Program-made: the position numbers and the translations under genes
The notes under the pieces: model-generated
The model's input: the letters and a program-made list of their open reading frames with translations, nothing else
What the model was told of the DNA's origin: nothing
The model's database searches: none
Part shown: in pieces, positions 1-7,433 of the stretch
Numbering within the stretch: position 1 is the first letter of the stretch
Layout of the letters: every line of letters starts with the position of its first letter
Source of the DNA: Candidatus Dormiibacterota bacterium
Lineage (GTDB): Bacteria > Chloroflexota > Dormibacteria > Dormibacterales > Dormibacteraceae
Direction of reading: 5' to 3'
NCBI GenBank assembly: GCA_024280995.1
Contig: JAMXLM010000023.1
Location: 1-64,000 of the forward strand
DNA: 64,000 bases

Positions 1-534
1 GCGATCGCGTCGGCCCTGTCGATGGCGACGGGCGCGTTTCTGGCCGAGCGGTCCGAGAGCGAGGTGGCGTCGGCGAACGTCGCCCGCGAGCGCCAGGAGA
101 TCATCGACAACCCGGAGGAGGAGATCGAGGAGACCTCGCTCTTCTATCAGCTCAAGGGCATCGACCCGGCGCTGGCCGACCAGCTTGCCCGGCAGCTTGC
201 GGCGAACCCCGAGGCTCTGCTCAAGGTGCACGGGCCAGAGGAGCTCGGCGGCCTCGACACCGCGGGCAATCCCGGTCAGGCGGCCGTGGCGGCGGGTGTG
301 AGCACGTTCATCGGTGCGATGGTCCCGGTGGTGCCATTCTTCTTCCTGCGCGGAACGGAGGGCGTGGTGACCGCTGCGATCGTCTCGCTGATCGCGCATT
401 TCCTGGTCGGCGCGGCGAAGTCCCTTTTCACGCTGCGGAAGTGGTGGTCGGCGGGGCTCGAGATGACGCTCGCCGGCGTCATCGTCGGCGGGATCACCTA
501 TGGAATCGGCCTCGTGTTAAAGGTCGGGGGCTAG
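1..534 (+). CDS. VIT1/CCC1-family metal transporter, 5'-truncated
   Basis: C-terminal part of a VIT1/CCC1-type transporter, a family that moves Fe2+/Mn2+ across membranes. The reading frame is open from base 1, and the first residues (AIASALSMATGAFLAERSE) match the family pattern of a small-residue helix followed by the short SM-x-xGA-x-L-x-x-(S/R)SE segment, so the gene begins upstream of the window. After an acidic cytoplasmic stretch (EEEIEETSLFYQLKG) there are three predicted membrane helices, with a Gly-rich last one (GVIVGGITYGIGLVL). The family is clear; the metal is inferred. Confidence 0.85.
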   Translation, partial: AIASALSMATGAFLAERSESEVASANVARERQEIIDNPEEEIEETSLFYQLKGIDPALADQLARQLAANPEALLKVHGPEELGGLDTAGNPGQAAVAAGVSTFIGAMVPVVPFFFLRGTEGVVTAAIVSLIAHFLVGAAKSLFTLRKWWSAGLEMTLAGVIVGGITYGIGLVLKVGG

Positions 535-562
535 CGCACGCAGCCGGATATGTGATAGATGA

Positions 563-1339
563 TTGAGGTTGGAAGGCCTCGATCGTTTCAAGCAAGCGAC
601 CAGATGGATGTGGTCGCTCGGTGACTACACGCAAGTCTCGCCATATCTCGAGGCATGCGCCCGCAAGCTGGCTGACGCTTGCGAGATCACTCCCGGCATG
701 TCGGTCCTCGACGTCGCCGCGGGCGACGGCAACTTCGCCGTGGCCGCGGCCGCGCGCGGCGCCACCGTCACGGCCACCGATTACACCCCGAAGATGCTCG
801 AGCTCGGACGCGCCAGGACCGCTGCGGCGGGCGCCGATATCGAATGGATCGAGGCGGACGCCGAGGAGCTTCCGTTCGATGACGGTGGATACGACGTCGT
901 GGCCTCGGTCTTCGGCGCGATGTTCGCGCCACGGCCGGACGTGGTCGCGGGTGAGATGTTCCGCGTTTGCCGGGCGGGCGGCATCGTCGCGATGGCCAAC
1001 TACGGATGGGGCGGATTCCTCGCCGGCTACACGAAGCTCGTCGCGGGCTACTCCGGCCCGGCCCCGTTCCCGCTCCCTTCCCCGTTCGAGTGGGGGGACG
1101 AGCCGGTGGTTCGCGGGCGTCTTGGTAACGTCGTCCAGCTGAGGCACGAGACGCTGACGATGCCTTTCCCGTCGCCGGAGGCTGCGCTCGAGTTCTGGGA
1201 GGCCAACAATCCACCGACGATCGCTCTCCGCGGCACGCTGCCGCCCGAGCGATATGCCGATCTGCGCCGTCAGGCGATGGAGCTCATCGGCGACGGAACG
1301 CTGACGTCGTCGTACTTGATCGCCATCGCTCGGAAGTGA
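563..1339 (+). CDS. Class I SAM-dependent methyltransferase
   Basis: A 258-residue protein with a Rossmann methyltransferase core. Motif I is VLDVAAGDGNFA near residues 48-59, followed by an acidic residue at the end of strand beta-2 (TATDYTP) and a motif II/III region (IEADAEELPFDDGGYDVVAS). This is the UbiE/Methyltransf_11 type of cytosolic enzyme. The methyl acceptor is not identifiable. Translation appears to start at TTG 563, because no better in-frame start precedes the conserved region. It converges on the racemase-like gene with almost no gap, so the two genes share a 3' boundary. Confidence 0.8.
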   Translation: MRLEGLDRFKQATRWMWSLGDYTQVSPYLEACARKLADACEITPGMSVLDVAAGDGNFAVAAAARGATVTATDYTPKMLELGRARTAAAGADIEWIEADAEELPFDDGGYDVVASVFGAMFAPRPDVVAGEMFRVCRAGGIVAMANYGWGGFLAGYTKLVAGYSGPAPFPLPSPFEWGDEPVVRGRLGNVVQLRHETLTMPFPSPEAALEFWEANNPPTIALRGTLPPERYADLRRQAMELIGDGTLTSSYLIAIARK

Positions 1340-1340
1340 G

Positions 1341-2132
1341 CTACGAGTCGGGCAGCTTGTCCACCGCAATGTCGCGGCCGAGGAGCTTGGAGATCACCCG
1401 CGCGGACCTCTCGGGGTCGCCGCTGGTCCAGAAACGCTCGTCCGCCTCAGACCCATTCGCGCGCAACCCGCGCTCGTCCAGCACATGCCCGAGGTGCCTC
1501 GCCACCGCGGCACCGGTCTCGACAAGGGTCACGCGCTCACCCGCCAGCTCTTTGAGCAGCGGTTTCAAGAAGACGTAGTGCGTCGACCCGAGGACGATGG
1601 TGTCTGCCCCGGCGTCCAGCATCGGGCGGACGTAGCCCTCGACCATGCTGCGAAGGCCGGCACTGTCGAGGTCGCCTGCCTCGATGTGCTCGACCACTCC
1701 AGGCACTGGCTGGATTACGACCTTCACGTCGCCGCCGAATCGCTCGAGCAGAGAGCGAAGGCGGTCCGATTCGCCGACTGCCGCCGGAACGATGGCGCCG
1801 ATGACTCCCGATCGAGTCGCCCCGACCGCGGGCTTGATGCCGGGCTCGATGCCGACCACCGGCACCGTGAGAGTGGCACGCAGCGCCTCGGCCGACCCCG
1901 CGGTGCCGGTGTTGGAGCCGATGACTATCGCCTTCACGCCCTGGGCGACCAGGAAGTGGCCGATCTTCAGCCCGCGCTCGCGCACGTACTCGGGCGGCTT
2001 GTCTCCCCAGGGGGCGTGCGCAGAGTCGGCGACATAGAACAGAGATTCGGCCGGAAGCGCCGCCTTGATCTCGCGAAGGACCGTCAGGCCGCCCACCCCG
2101 GAATCGAAGATGCCGATCGGCGCTGAGTTCAC
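1341..2132 (-). CDS. MurI-like Asp/Glu racemase homologue with both catalytic Cys replaced by Ser
   Basis: A 263-residue protein of the glutamate racemase family, which normally makes D-glutamate for peptidoglycan. The N-terminus IGIFDSGVGGLTV, with Asp10, is canonical. The first catalytic motif, normally ACNTA, reads GSNTG (Ser73, codon at 1914-1916). The second, normally GCTHYP, reads GSTHYV (Ser183, codon at 1584-1586). The usual GT-x-GTI segment is also altered, to GAIVPAAVGES. Family enzymes use the two Cys as acid and base, so this protein may be inactive, weakly active or repurposed. The GTG start follows from the family N-terminus. It diverges from a small membrane protein gene. Confidence 0.85.
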   Translation of the reverse strand: MNSAPIGIFDSGVGGLTVLREIKAALPAESLFYVADSAHAPWGDKPPEYVRERGLKIGHFLVAQGVKAIVIGSNTGTAGSAEALRATLTVPVVGIEPGIKPAVGATRSGVIGAIVPAAVGESDRLRSLLERFGGDVKVVIQPVPGVVEHIEAGDLDSAGLRSMVEGYVRPMLDAGADTIVLGSTHYVFLKPLLKELAGERVTLVETGAAVARHLGHVLDERGLRANGSEADERFWTSGDPERSARVISKLLGRDIAVDKLPDS

Positions 2133-2153
2133 GACCTAACGCTAACCAATCTC

Positions 2154-2180
2154 GTTCAGGTCCCAACTGAGATCCTGAAC
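2154..2180. promoter_or_regulatory. Inverted repeat in the racemase/membrane-protein divergent region
   Basis: GTTCAGG at 2154-2160 is mirrored exactly by CCTGAAC at 2174-2180, with a 13-base spacer. The arms extend by three bases (CTC/GAG) if one bulged base is allowed. It lies between two divergent genes, so it may be a regulator site or a leader hairpin. No regulator is assigned. Confidence 0.4.
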
Positions 2181-2210
2181 CGAGAAATTTATACGGAGTT
2201 TTTGGCCCCC

Positions 2211-2411
2211 ATGCGTTTTCTAGTCGTGCCGCGATCGTGGCAATTGGGAGTCGCGCTCGGGCTTAGCGTCGGCGTCGGCGTAGTGATCATCGGCGCCGTC
2301 CGAAACGGCCTGAGCGCGCCCCTTTTCGTGCTGGGCGTGGTGCTGGTCGCCGTGTTTGGCGGCTTCGCCGCCATCGGCCCGTTCGTTGGTGGACGACCGC
2401 ACTTAGACTGA
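2211..2411 (+). CDS. Small two-helix membrane protein
   Basis: A 66-residue hypothetical protein. It has two hydrophobic helices (about residues 10-30, LGVALGLSVGVGVVIIGAV, and 37-58) separated by a short RNGLS turn, and it ends in a short polar tail. GGAG at 2195-2198 lies 12 bases before ATG 2211 but only 3 bases before an in-frame TTG at 2202. The ATG start, giving MRFLVVPRSW, is preferred, though TTG cannot be excluded. No family is recognised. The next gene follows after four bases, so the two are probably cotranscribed. Confidence 0.6.
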   Translation: MRFLVVPRSWQLGVALGLSVGVGVVIIGAVRNGLSAPLFVLGVVLVAVFGGFAAIGPFVGGRPHLD

Positions 2412-2415
2412 GGGT

Positions 2416-2619
2416 GTGGGGGAGCGCGTAGGCATCACGCCTAAGAGCTGGACCGGCGAGCTTCACCACGGCGTGCTTCATCTCGGCAAACGCTGGTACG
2501 TGGTGAGCGCCGAGATCGACGAGCAGGGCCGCGGCGTGGGCGGTGTCAGGCTCGACGGCCCGTACCCCGACAAGGCCGCAGCCGAGGCTCAGGCGGGCCG
2601 GCTGGGCGAGGCCGAATAG
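2416..2619 (+). CDS. Small hypothetical protein
   Basis: A 67-residue soluble protein read from GTG 2416. It has alternating beta-type segments (GELHHGVLHLGKRWYVVSAEI) and a C-terminal Ala/Glu-rich helix (DKAAAEAQAGRLGEAE). It has no Cys, signal peptide or membrane segment, and no known family is recognised. It starts 4 bases after the membrane protein gene and ends 28 bases before the peroxiredoxin, consistent with one transcript. Codon usage is high-GC like its neighbours, which supports a real gene. Confidence 0.5.
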   Translation: MGERVGITPKSWTGELHHGVLHLGKRWYVVSAEIDEQGRGVGGVRLDGPYPDKAAAEAQAGRLGEAE

Positions 2620-2647
2620 TCGCTCCGGCGGCCGGGTTCAGGAAAGA

Positions 2648-3241
2648 ATGAGACCTGACATCACGCCCGGAGCGAAGTTCCCCGACTACACGCTTCCCGA
2701 CGAGACAGGCACCCCTCGCTCGCTGTCCTCGATCCAGTCAGGCAACCCGATGATCCTCGTCCTGTCGCGGGGCAATTTCTGCCCGAAGGACCGCCAGCAG
2801 CACCGCATGCTCGTCGGTCTGGAGCCCGAGATCGACGTCGCGTACACGAAGATCGTCACCATCTCGACGGACGACCAGCTGGAGTTGAACGAGATGCGCA
2901 CCGGGGCCGGCGCACACTGGCCGTTCCTTTCCGACCCAGAGCGCACGGTCCAGAAGGACCTCGACGTGCAGGAGTACACGGACCCCCGTCACAACCCGAT
3001 GGTTCCGTACACCTTCGTGCTCGGGCCGGATCTCGTCATCCACTCGATGTACAACGGCTACTGGTACTGGGGCAGGCCCGGGCCTGAAGACCTGCGGCGG
3101 GATCTGCGCGAGGTCACGAAGAAGATCCGGCCGGACTGGGACATCGGCAAGCCTGGGATGCGCGAGGCCTGGGACCGCGGCGACAAGGGCTCGTTCTTCC
3201 CCTACGGCAAGCTCAAGGACTTCTTCAAGAAGAGCGCGTGA
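2648..3241 (+). CDS. Peroxiredoxin-like (AhpC/TSA fold) protein, 1-Cys type
   Basis: A 197-residue thioredoxin-fold protein with the AhpC/TSA opening PGAKFPDYTLPDETG. The peroxidatic position is Cys45 in RGNFCPKDRQQ. It is the only Cys in the protein, so any peroxidase cycle would be 1-Cys and need an outside thiol. ATG 2648 is chosen because AGGAAAG sits directly upstream; reading further upstream is not family-like. The C-terminal tail is lysine-rich. Its end overlaps the metallophosphoesterase start by 4 bases (GTGA), so they are translationally coupled. The exact peroxide substrate is unknown. Confidence 0.75.
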   Translation: MRPDITPGAKFPDYTLPDETGTPRSLSSIQSGNPMILVLSRGNFCPKDRQQHRMLVGLEPEIDVAYTKIVTISTDDQLELNEMRTGAGAHWPFLSDPERTVQKDLDVQEYTDPRHNPMVPYTFVLGPDLVIHSMYNGYWYWGRPGPEDLRRDLREVTKKIRPDWDIGKPGMREAWDRGDKGSFFPYGKLKDFFKKSA

Positions 3242-3981
3242 GCCATCGCGTCGCCGTCCTGTCCGACGTTCATGGAAATCTGCCGGCCCTCGAGGCGGTG
3301 CTGCGTGAGGTCGAGCACGAGCGCCCCGACCTGATCGTGTTTGGAGGCGACGTGGCCTCGGGACCGATGCCGGCCGAGACGATCGAGCTGCTGCGAGCTC
3401 TTGAGGGAGCCCGCTTCGTCCGCGGCAATGCCGACCGCGGACTGGTAGACGAATTCGACGGCAAGGCGCCGGCCGCATTGCCCGGCCCATTCTCGGGCTG
3501 GTGCGCGGCGCAGCTGAACCGAGATCAGCGCGACTTCCTCGCGTCCTTCGAAGAACGAGTCGAGGTCGACGGCATCGTGTTCTGTCACGCCTCGCTTCGC
3601 AACGACGTCGACGTCTTCACCATGGAGACCCTGGACGATCGCGTGCGCCTGCTCATGTCTGGAGCGAGCACGGGCATGGTGGTGTGCGGGCACACGCACA
3701 TGCAGTTCGACCGCCGCGTCGAAGACATCCGCATTGTCAACCCGGGCAGCGTCGGCATGCCTTACGGCGAGCCCGGCGCCTACTGGGCGATCGTCGGCGA
3801 CGATGTGGAGATGCGGCGCACCGACTACGACCGCGAGGCGGCAGCGGCGCGAATCAGAGAAACGCATTCGGACGTGGCCGAGAAGTTCGCGGCCGACAAC
3901 GTCCTGACCGTCCCATCGGTGGAGCAGGCGATGACATTTCTGCGACGCATCGAAAGCGAGCAGGTCGCGGCGCAGGTCTAA
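3238..3981 (+). CDS. Metallophosphoesterase, YfcE/MJ0936-like
   Basis: A 247-residue calcineurin-like phosphoesterase. The ordered metal motifs are visible: DVHGN near the N-terminus, GGDVASGP, GNADR, and the C-terminal GHTHMQF. The small size and these motifs match cytosolic phosphodiesterases that use two metal ions. The substrate (cyclic nucleotides or other phosphoesters) is not predictable. The GTG start overlaps the upstream stop as GTGA. Confidence 0.85.
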   Translation: MSHRVAVLSDVHGNLPALEAVLREVEHERPDLIVFGGDVASGPMPAETIELLRALEGARFVRGNADRGLVDEFDGKAPAALPGPFSGWCAAQLNRDQRDFLASFEERVEVDGIVFCHASLRNDVDVFTMETLDDRVRLLMSGASTGMVVCGHTHMQFDRRVEDIRIVNPGSVGMPYGEPGAYWAIVGDDVEMRRTDYDREAAAARIRETHSDVAEKFAADNVLTVPSVEQAMTFLRRIESEQVAAQV

Positions 3982-4045
3982 TCCGGGCAGCTCATCGTCG
4001 GACACGCGGGCTCACTGACGCGGCGGCCAGCGTCAAGATGTTGGG

Positions 4046-4810
4046 ATGAGCAACTTCAGCCCGCTGCAGGCCCTCTTCGTCCTGGCGCCGAGGCTGCGCC
4101 GCGCTTCGAACCGCGTGGTGAGCATCTATCTGCCCGCGCGCACGGAGGGCTACGACGCTCGGTTCTACGACATCGAGTTCCGCGACCTCCTTCATCGCTA
4201 CCAGGATCGCGTCACGGCGAAGGATCGAGAGCTGATGGAGTACGAGATGCGCCGCCTGCGGCATCACGTCGCGGCGGTAAGGCCGGCGGGCTGCCCGGCT
4301 GTCGCGGGTTTCGCCGACGAGCCGCGCGGGGTGCTCGAGCTGGTCAAGCTCCGAGACGAGACCGATGAGCGCCTCGAGGTCGGCGAGGTGCTGCTTGCGC
4401 CGGTGCTGCGACAGCTCGAGCTGCACCCTCCGGCGCTGATCGCCGTCGTCGACAAGGAGCATGCCAAGACCTTCGGCGCGATCCTCGAGGACCTGATCGT
4501 GCTCGATCAGGTCAACGGCGCTGAGGTCCGGCACACGCGCGCCGGCGGAACATCCGCGCCGAGCAACCAGCGCAAGGCGGACAACAAGGCCAAGGCCAAC
4601 CTCGAGACGGCGCTCAAGGCCGTCGAGCGAGAGATGGCGTCCGGCGTCTACGCGCAGCTCTTCCTGGCCGGACCCGCCGAAGCACGGTCGGCGTTCGAAA
4701 AGATGCTTCCCGAGAAGCTGAAGAAGGTGATGGCAGGCCACCTCAGCGCGTCGCCAAACCCGGCCGAGCTCAAGCGCGCGCTGCGCGAGCAGGTGACGGC
4801 GAAGAGTTGA
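4046..4810 (+). CDS. baeRF-like (bacterial eRF1-like) domain protein
   Basis: A 254-residue protein with features of the bacterial/archaeal eRF1-like (baeRF) group: an early SIYLPARTEGYDARF segment, a central ALIAVVDKEHAKTF strand, then a Gly-Gly loop (HTRAGGTSAPSNQRKAD) followed by a long charged helix, and a C-terminal FLAGPAEARSAF-type segment. Related proteins are proposed to act on ribosomes. Here the loop has GG but not GGQ. The 3' end overlaps the hydrolase start by 4 bases (TTGA). Family placement is moderately sure; function is inference. Confidence 0.6.
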   Translation: MSNFSPLQALFVLAPRLRRASNRVVSIYLPARTEGYDARFYDIEFRDLLHRYQDRVTAKDRELMEYEMRRLRHHVAAVRPAGCPAVAGFADEPRGVLELVKLRDETDERLEVGEVLLAPVLRQLELHPPALIAVVDKEHAKTFGAILEDLIVLDQVNGAEVRHTRAGGTSAPSNQRKADNKAKANLETALKAVEREMASGVYAQLFLAGPAEARSAFEKMLPEKLKKVMAGHLSASPNPAELKRALREQVTAKS

Positions 4811-5667
4811 CGCCGGCCGTCCACACGGGCGATTGGGACATCGCTTACGTCGAGTGGGGGGTGGAGGGCACGCCCGATTCGCCCGCGATCCTCATGCTGC
4901 ATGGCCTGGGCTCGAATGCCCGCTACTGGGACCGCGTCGCCATGCGCCTGCCCACGCGCCGCCGAGTCGCCCTCGACCTGACGCCCGCCGACCCGGCGCA
5001 CGCGGCGATGCCCGAGCTCATCGCGGACATCGCGTTCGTGATCGAAGAGCTTCGACTCGAGCGTCCCGTGGTCGTGGGTCATTCCTGGGGTGCCGGGCTC
5101 GCGCTCGAGTTCGTGGTCGCGCATCCCGAGCTGACCTCCGGTTTTGTCTTCGTCGATGGACCGCTGCATGGCGTCGCGCGCATGTTCAGGTGGGAGGAGG
5201 TGGAGGCGATCATGCAGCCGCCGTTCCGCCACTACGCATCCGTCGCAGAAGCGATCGCGGAGAAGCGCCATGAGCTCGGGAGCGCGTGGGACGACGACCT
5301 CGAGACCTACGTCGCCGCCGGGCTGACGCGCGACGAGCAGGGACTTGTATCGACGCTGACCCCGCCGGTCAGGCTGCGGATCCTTCGCGACCTCTACGAC
5401 TCGGACCCGGAGCAGCTCTGGCCGCGGATCGAAGTCCCGGTGTGCGCGCTGATCGCTCGCAAGAGCGACGCGCGGATCTCACGCTCGACCGACGTCGGCA
5501 TGGAGCGCATTCCAGAGATCGCACCAGGCGTCGAAATCGTCCGATTCGAAACCCCGCACGACATTCCGCTCTATGCGCCGGCGGAGGTCGCGCGAGAGAT
5601 CGACCTCATCGCAGAACGATCTGCGTCTGGGTCACCTTTGCTACGAGCTTCCCGGCAGAATCCCTGA
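4807..5667 (+). CDS. Alpha/beta hydrolase
   Basis: A 286-residue alpha/beta-hydrolase. It has an oxyanion-type LMLHGLGSNARYW segment, the nucleophile elbow GHSWGAG (Ser near residue 95), and a likely catalytic His in ETPHDIPLYAP near the C-terminus. A helical cap lies between residues about 120 and 190. The substrate is unknown. The TTG start overlaps the previous stop. The last 62 bases overlap the 3' end of the opposite-strand thioesterase gene, a convergent overlap. Confidence 0.8.
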   Translation: MTPAVHTGDWDIAYVEWGVEGTPDSPAILMLHGLGSNARYWDRVAMRLPTRRRVALDLTPADPAHAAMPELIADIAFVIEELRLERPVVVGHSWGAGLALEFVVAHPELTSGFVFVDGPLHGVARMFRWEEVEAIMQPPFRHYASVAEAIAEKRHELGSAWDDDLETYVAAGLTRDEQGLVSTLTPPVRLRILRDLYDSDPEQLWPRIEVPVCALIARKSDARISRSTDVGMERIPEIAPGVEIVRFETPHDIPLYAPAEVAREIDLIAERSASGSPLLRASRQNP

Positions 5668-6019
5668 CCGCCGACTCGACAACGATCGTCGTGCCGCCGC
5701 GATGCAGCGGGGTCGCGGTAGCCGTGACGGTGCCACCGCGGACCGCCCCGAGGAAGTTGGTCTTCGACTCGATGGTCGCCGTCCCGGATGCGCCTTCAGG
5801 CAGGTTCAGCAAGGCGCACGCGCCTCCCGCCGAGTCGGCCAGGGCCATGATCACGCCGCCGTGAAGGATGCCGTTCGCGGTGCACAGTCGCGGAGCCCAA
5901 TCCAGCGAGAGCACGACACGTTCGGCCGTGTACTCGTCCGCCCGGATGCCCAATGTCGCCGCGAGGGGCATGATGTTCTCGATCACTCCGCCGAGTATGG
6001 GAGTAAGCGGTCCCTGCAT
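5606..6019 (-). CDS. Hotdog-fold thioesterase, PaaI family
   Basis: A 137-residue hotdog protein. The signature ANGILHGGVIMALADSAGG holds the HGG turn and the Asp/Ser pair typical of PaaI-type acyl-CoA thioesterases, followed by TNFLGAVRGG. Such enzymes hydrolyse acyl-CoA thioesters in the cytosol as tetramers. Specificity is not predictable. The ATG start lies 26 bases from the divergent transaldolase ATG. Its 3' end runs antisense into the alpha/beta-hydrolase gene. Confidence 0.8.
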   Translation of the reverse strand: MQGPLTPILGGVIENIMPLAATLGIRADEYTAERVVLSLDWAPRLCTANGILHGGVIMALADSAGGACALLNLPEGASGTATIESKTNFLGAVRGGTVTATATPLHRGGTTIVVESAVRDSAGKLVAKVTQTQIVLR

Positions 6020-6045
6020 GGCGTTTCATGAGTTGGGGGGATCAG

Positions 6046-7155
6046 ATGGAAAAGACGAATCCGATCGCCGAGCTGAAGCGGCTCGGCCAGAGCGTCTGGC
6101 TCGACCAGATCGACCGCGGCATGATCAGGACCGGGCAGCTGGCGCGCTTGCGCGACCGCGGCGTCAGCGGCGTGACCGCGAACCCGACCATCTTCGCCAA
6201 GGCGCTGGAGACGTCCGACGCCTACGCCGACGACGTCGTCAATCGACTCGACCGTGGGCAGGAACCCGAAGCGATCCTGTGGGACCTGCTGATCGAGGAC
6301 GTGCAGGCAGCGGCCGATGTCCTCCGTCCGGTGTTCGATCGCGAGCACGGCGGTGATGGCTACGTGAGCATCGAGGTATCACCGGAGATCGCGGGCGACA
6401 CCGAGCAGACGATCGCCGCGGCGCGCGACCTGCGTCGCAGGACGGCGCGGCCGAACGTGATGGTGAAGATCCCCGCCACGCCTGAGGGCCTGCCCGCGAT
6501 CCAGGCGATGACCGCCGAGGGCGCGAACATCAACGTCACGCTCATCTTCGCGGTCGAGCGCTACGTCAAGGTGGTCGAGGCGTTCTTCGCCGGACTCGGA
6601 GAGCTGCGCGAGCGCGGCGGCGATCTCCACACGGTCCACAGCGTCGCGAGCTTTTTCGTGAGCCGCGTCGACACCAAGGTGGATCGGCTGCTCGAGAGCA
6701 AGCTCGACGGGTCGCCCGAGCTCGTTGGGCTGCTCGGCAAAGCGGCGATCGCGAACTCCAAGCTCGCCTACGAGATGTTCACGCAGCTCCACTCGGGCTC
6801 GCGCTGGGACGCGCTGCGCGACTCGGGCGCCTCGGTCCAGCGGTGCCTGTGGGCGAGCACATCGACGAAGAACCGGCGCTACCGCGACGTGATGTACGTC
6901 GAGGAGCTGATCGGCCCCGCGACGATCGACACGATGCCCCTGGCCACTTTCGAGGCGTTCGCCGACCACGGACGCGCCGAGCTCACGCTGCAGAAGGACG
7001 TTGAGGGAGCACGCCGCGTGCTCGAGCAGCTGGCCGTCAGCGGCGTCGACCTGGCGGCGGTGACCCAGGAGCTGGAGGACGAGGGGGTGGAAGGCTTTGC
7101 GAAGTCCTACCGAGAGTCCATCCAGAACCTGGGTCGGGTCAGGACGCGGCGCTAG
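6046..7155 (+). CDS. tal: Transaldolase
   Basis: A transaldolase of about 369 residues, of the TalB/TalA-like actinobacterial size class, in the non-oxidative pentose phosphate pathway (sedoheptulose-7-P + glyceraldehyde-3-P to erythrose-4-P + fructose-6-P). Visible motifs are GVTANPTIF, VSIEVSPEIAGD, the Schiff-base lysine in NVMVKIPATPEG, and NVTLIFAVERY. ATG 6046 is preferred over ATG 6028 because GGGGGG at 6035-6040 gives it a ribosome-binding site. A gnd gene near 38 kb belongs to the same pathway. Confidence 0.93.
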   Translation: MEKTNPIAELKRLGQSVWLDQIDRGMIRTGQLARLRDRGVSGVTANPTIFAKALETSDAYADDVVNRLDRGQEPEAILWDLLIEDVQAAADVLRPVFDREHGGDGYVSIEVSPEIAGDTEQTIAAARDLRRRTARPNVMVKIPATPEGLPAIQAMTAEGANINVTLIFAVERYVKVVEAFFAGLGELRERGGDLHTVHSVASFFVSRVDTKVDRLLESKLDGSPELVGLLGKAAIANSKLAYEMFTQLHSGSRWDALRDSGASVQRCLWASTSTKNRRYRDVMYVEELIGPATIDTMPLATFEAFADHGRAELTLQKDVEGARRVLEQLAVSGVDLAAVTQELEDEGVEGFAKSYRESIQNLGRVRTRR

Positions 7156-7170
7156 CCGTCCGGCGCGTGC

Positions 7171-7356
7171 CTAGACGACCCGGCGGAGGTACGGCCGGCC
7201 GTCGAGCCGGTCGGCCACGGACCGCAGCCGCGCGGCCATCCACAGCCGCATCACCGGCGCGGGATAGGCCGGCGCCAGGCGGGCCCGCCGCTCCGCGGCC
7301 TTCGCCATCTCCTGATGCCGCTGCAGAAGCAGTCGTTCCGCGGTGTAGTGGTCCAT
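7171..7356 (-). CDS. Small hypothetical protein, possibly leaderless
   Basis: A 61-residue Arg/Leu-rich protein (MDHYTAERLLLQRHQEMAK...) predicted to be mostly helical, with no recognised family. ATG 7356 is chosen because a TATAAT sits directly upstream on the same strand (7364-7369 in plus coordinates). The upstream region is shared with the divergent ArsR-type gene. It has no Cys, signal peptide or membrane helix. Confidence 0.55.
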   Translation of the reverse strand: MDHYTAERLLLQRHQEMAKAAERRARLAPAYPAPVMRLWMAARLRSVADRLDGRPYLRRVV

Positions 7357-7394
7357 GGCTATGATTATAGGCGCCGATCTTTGGTAATAGTCAA
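7357..7394 (-). promoter_or_regulatory. Sigma70-like promoter of the 61-residue gene
   Basis: On the minus strand, TTGACT (plus 7389-7394) and TATAAT (plus 7364-7369) are separated by 19 bases. The -10 ends seven bases before ATG 7356, so the expected start of transcription falls at or next to the start codon, implying a leaderless mRNA. Confidence 0.5.
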
Positions 7395-7420
7395 GCAACT
7401 AAGCGTTAATCTTGTTACCA
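7382..7420. promoter_or_regulatory. Inverted repeat, candidate operator upstream of the ArsR-type regulator
   Basis: GGTAATAG near 7383 is mirrored by a CTTGTTACC element ending at about 7419 (GGTAA/TTACC arms). It lies between the divergent small gene and the ArsR-type gene, and also covers the -35 of the small gene. Autoregulation is inferred. Confidence 0.4.
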
Positions 7421-7433
7421 TAGGAGCTAAGCT

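Noticed and set aside
494..1369. Long Arg-rich open frames antisense to clear genes (for example 494-1369, 13823-14734, 16495-18123, 29976-31364)
   Set aside because: They mirror well-supported genes on the other strand, have Arg/Asp/His-biased shadow composition and no family features.
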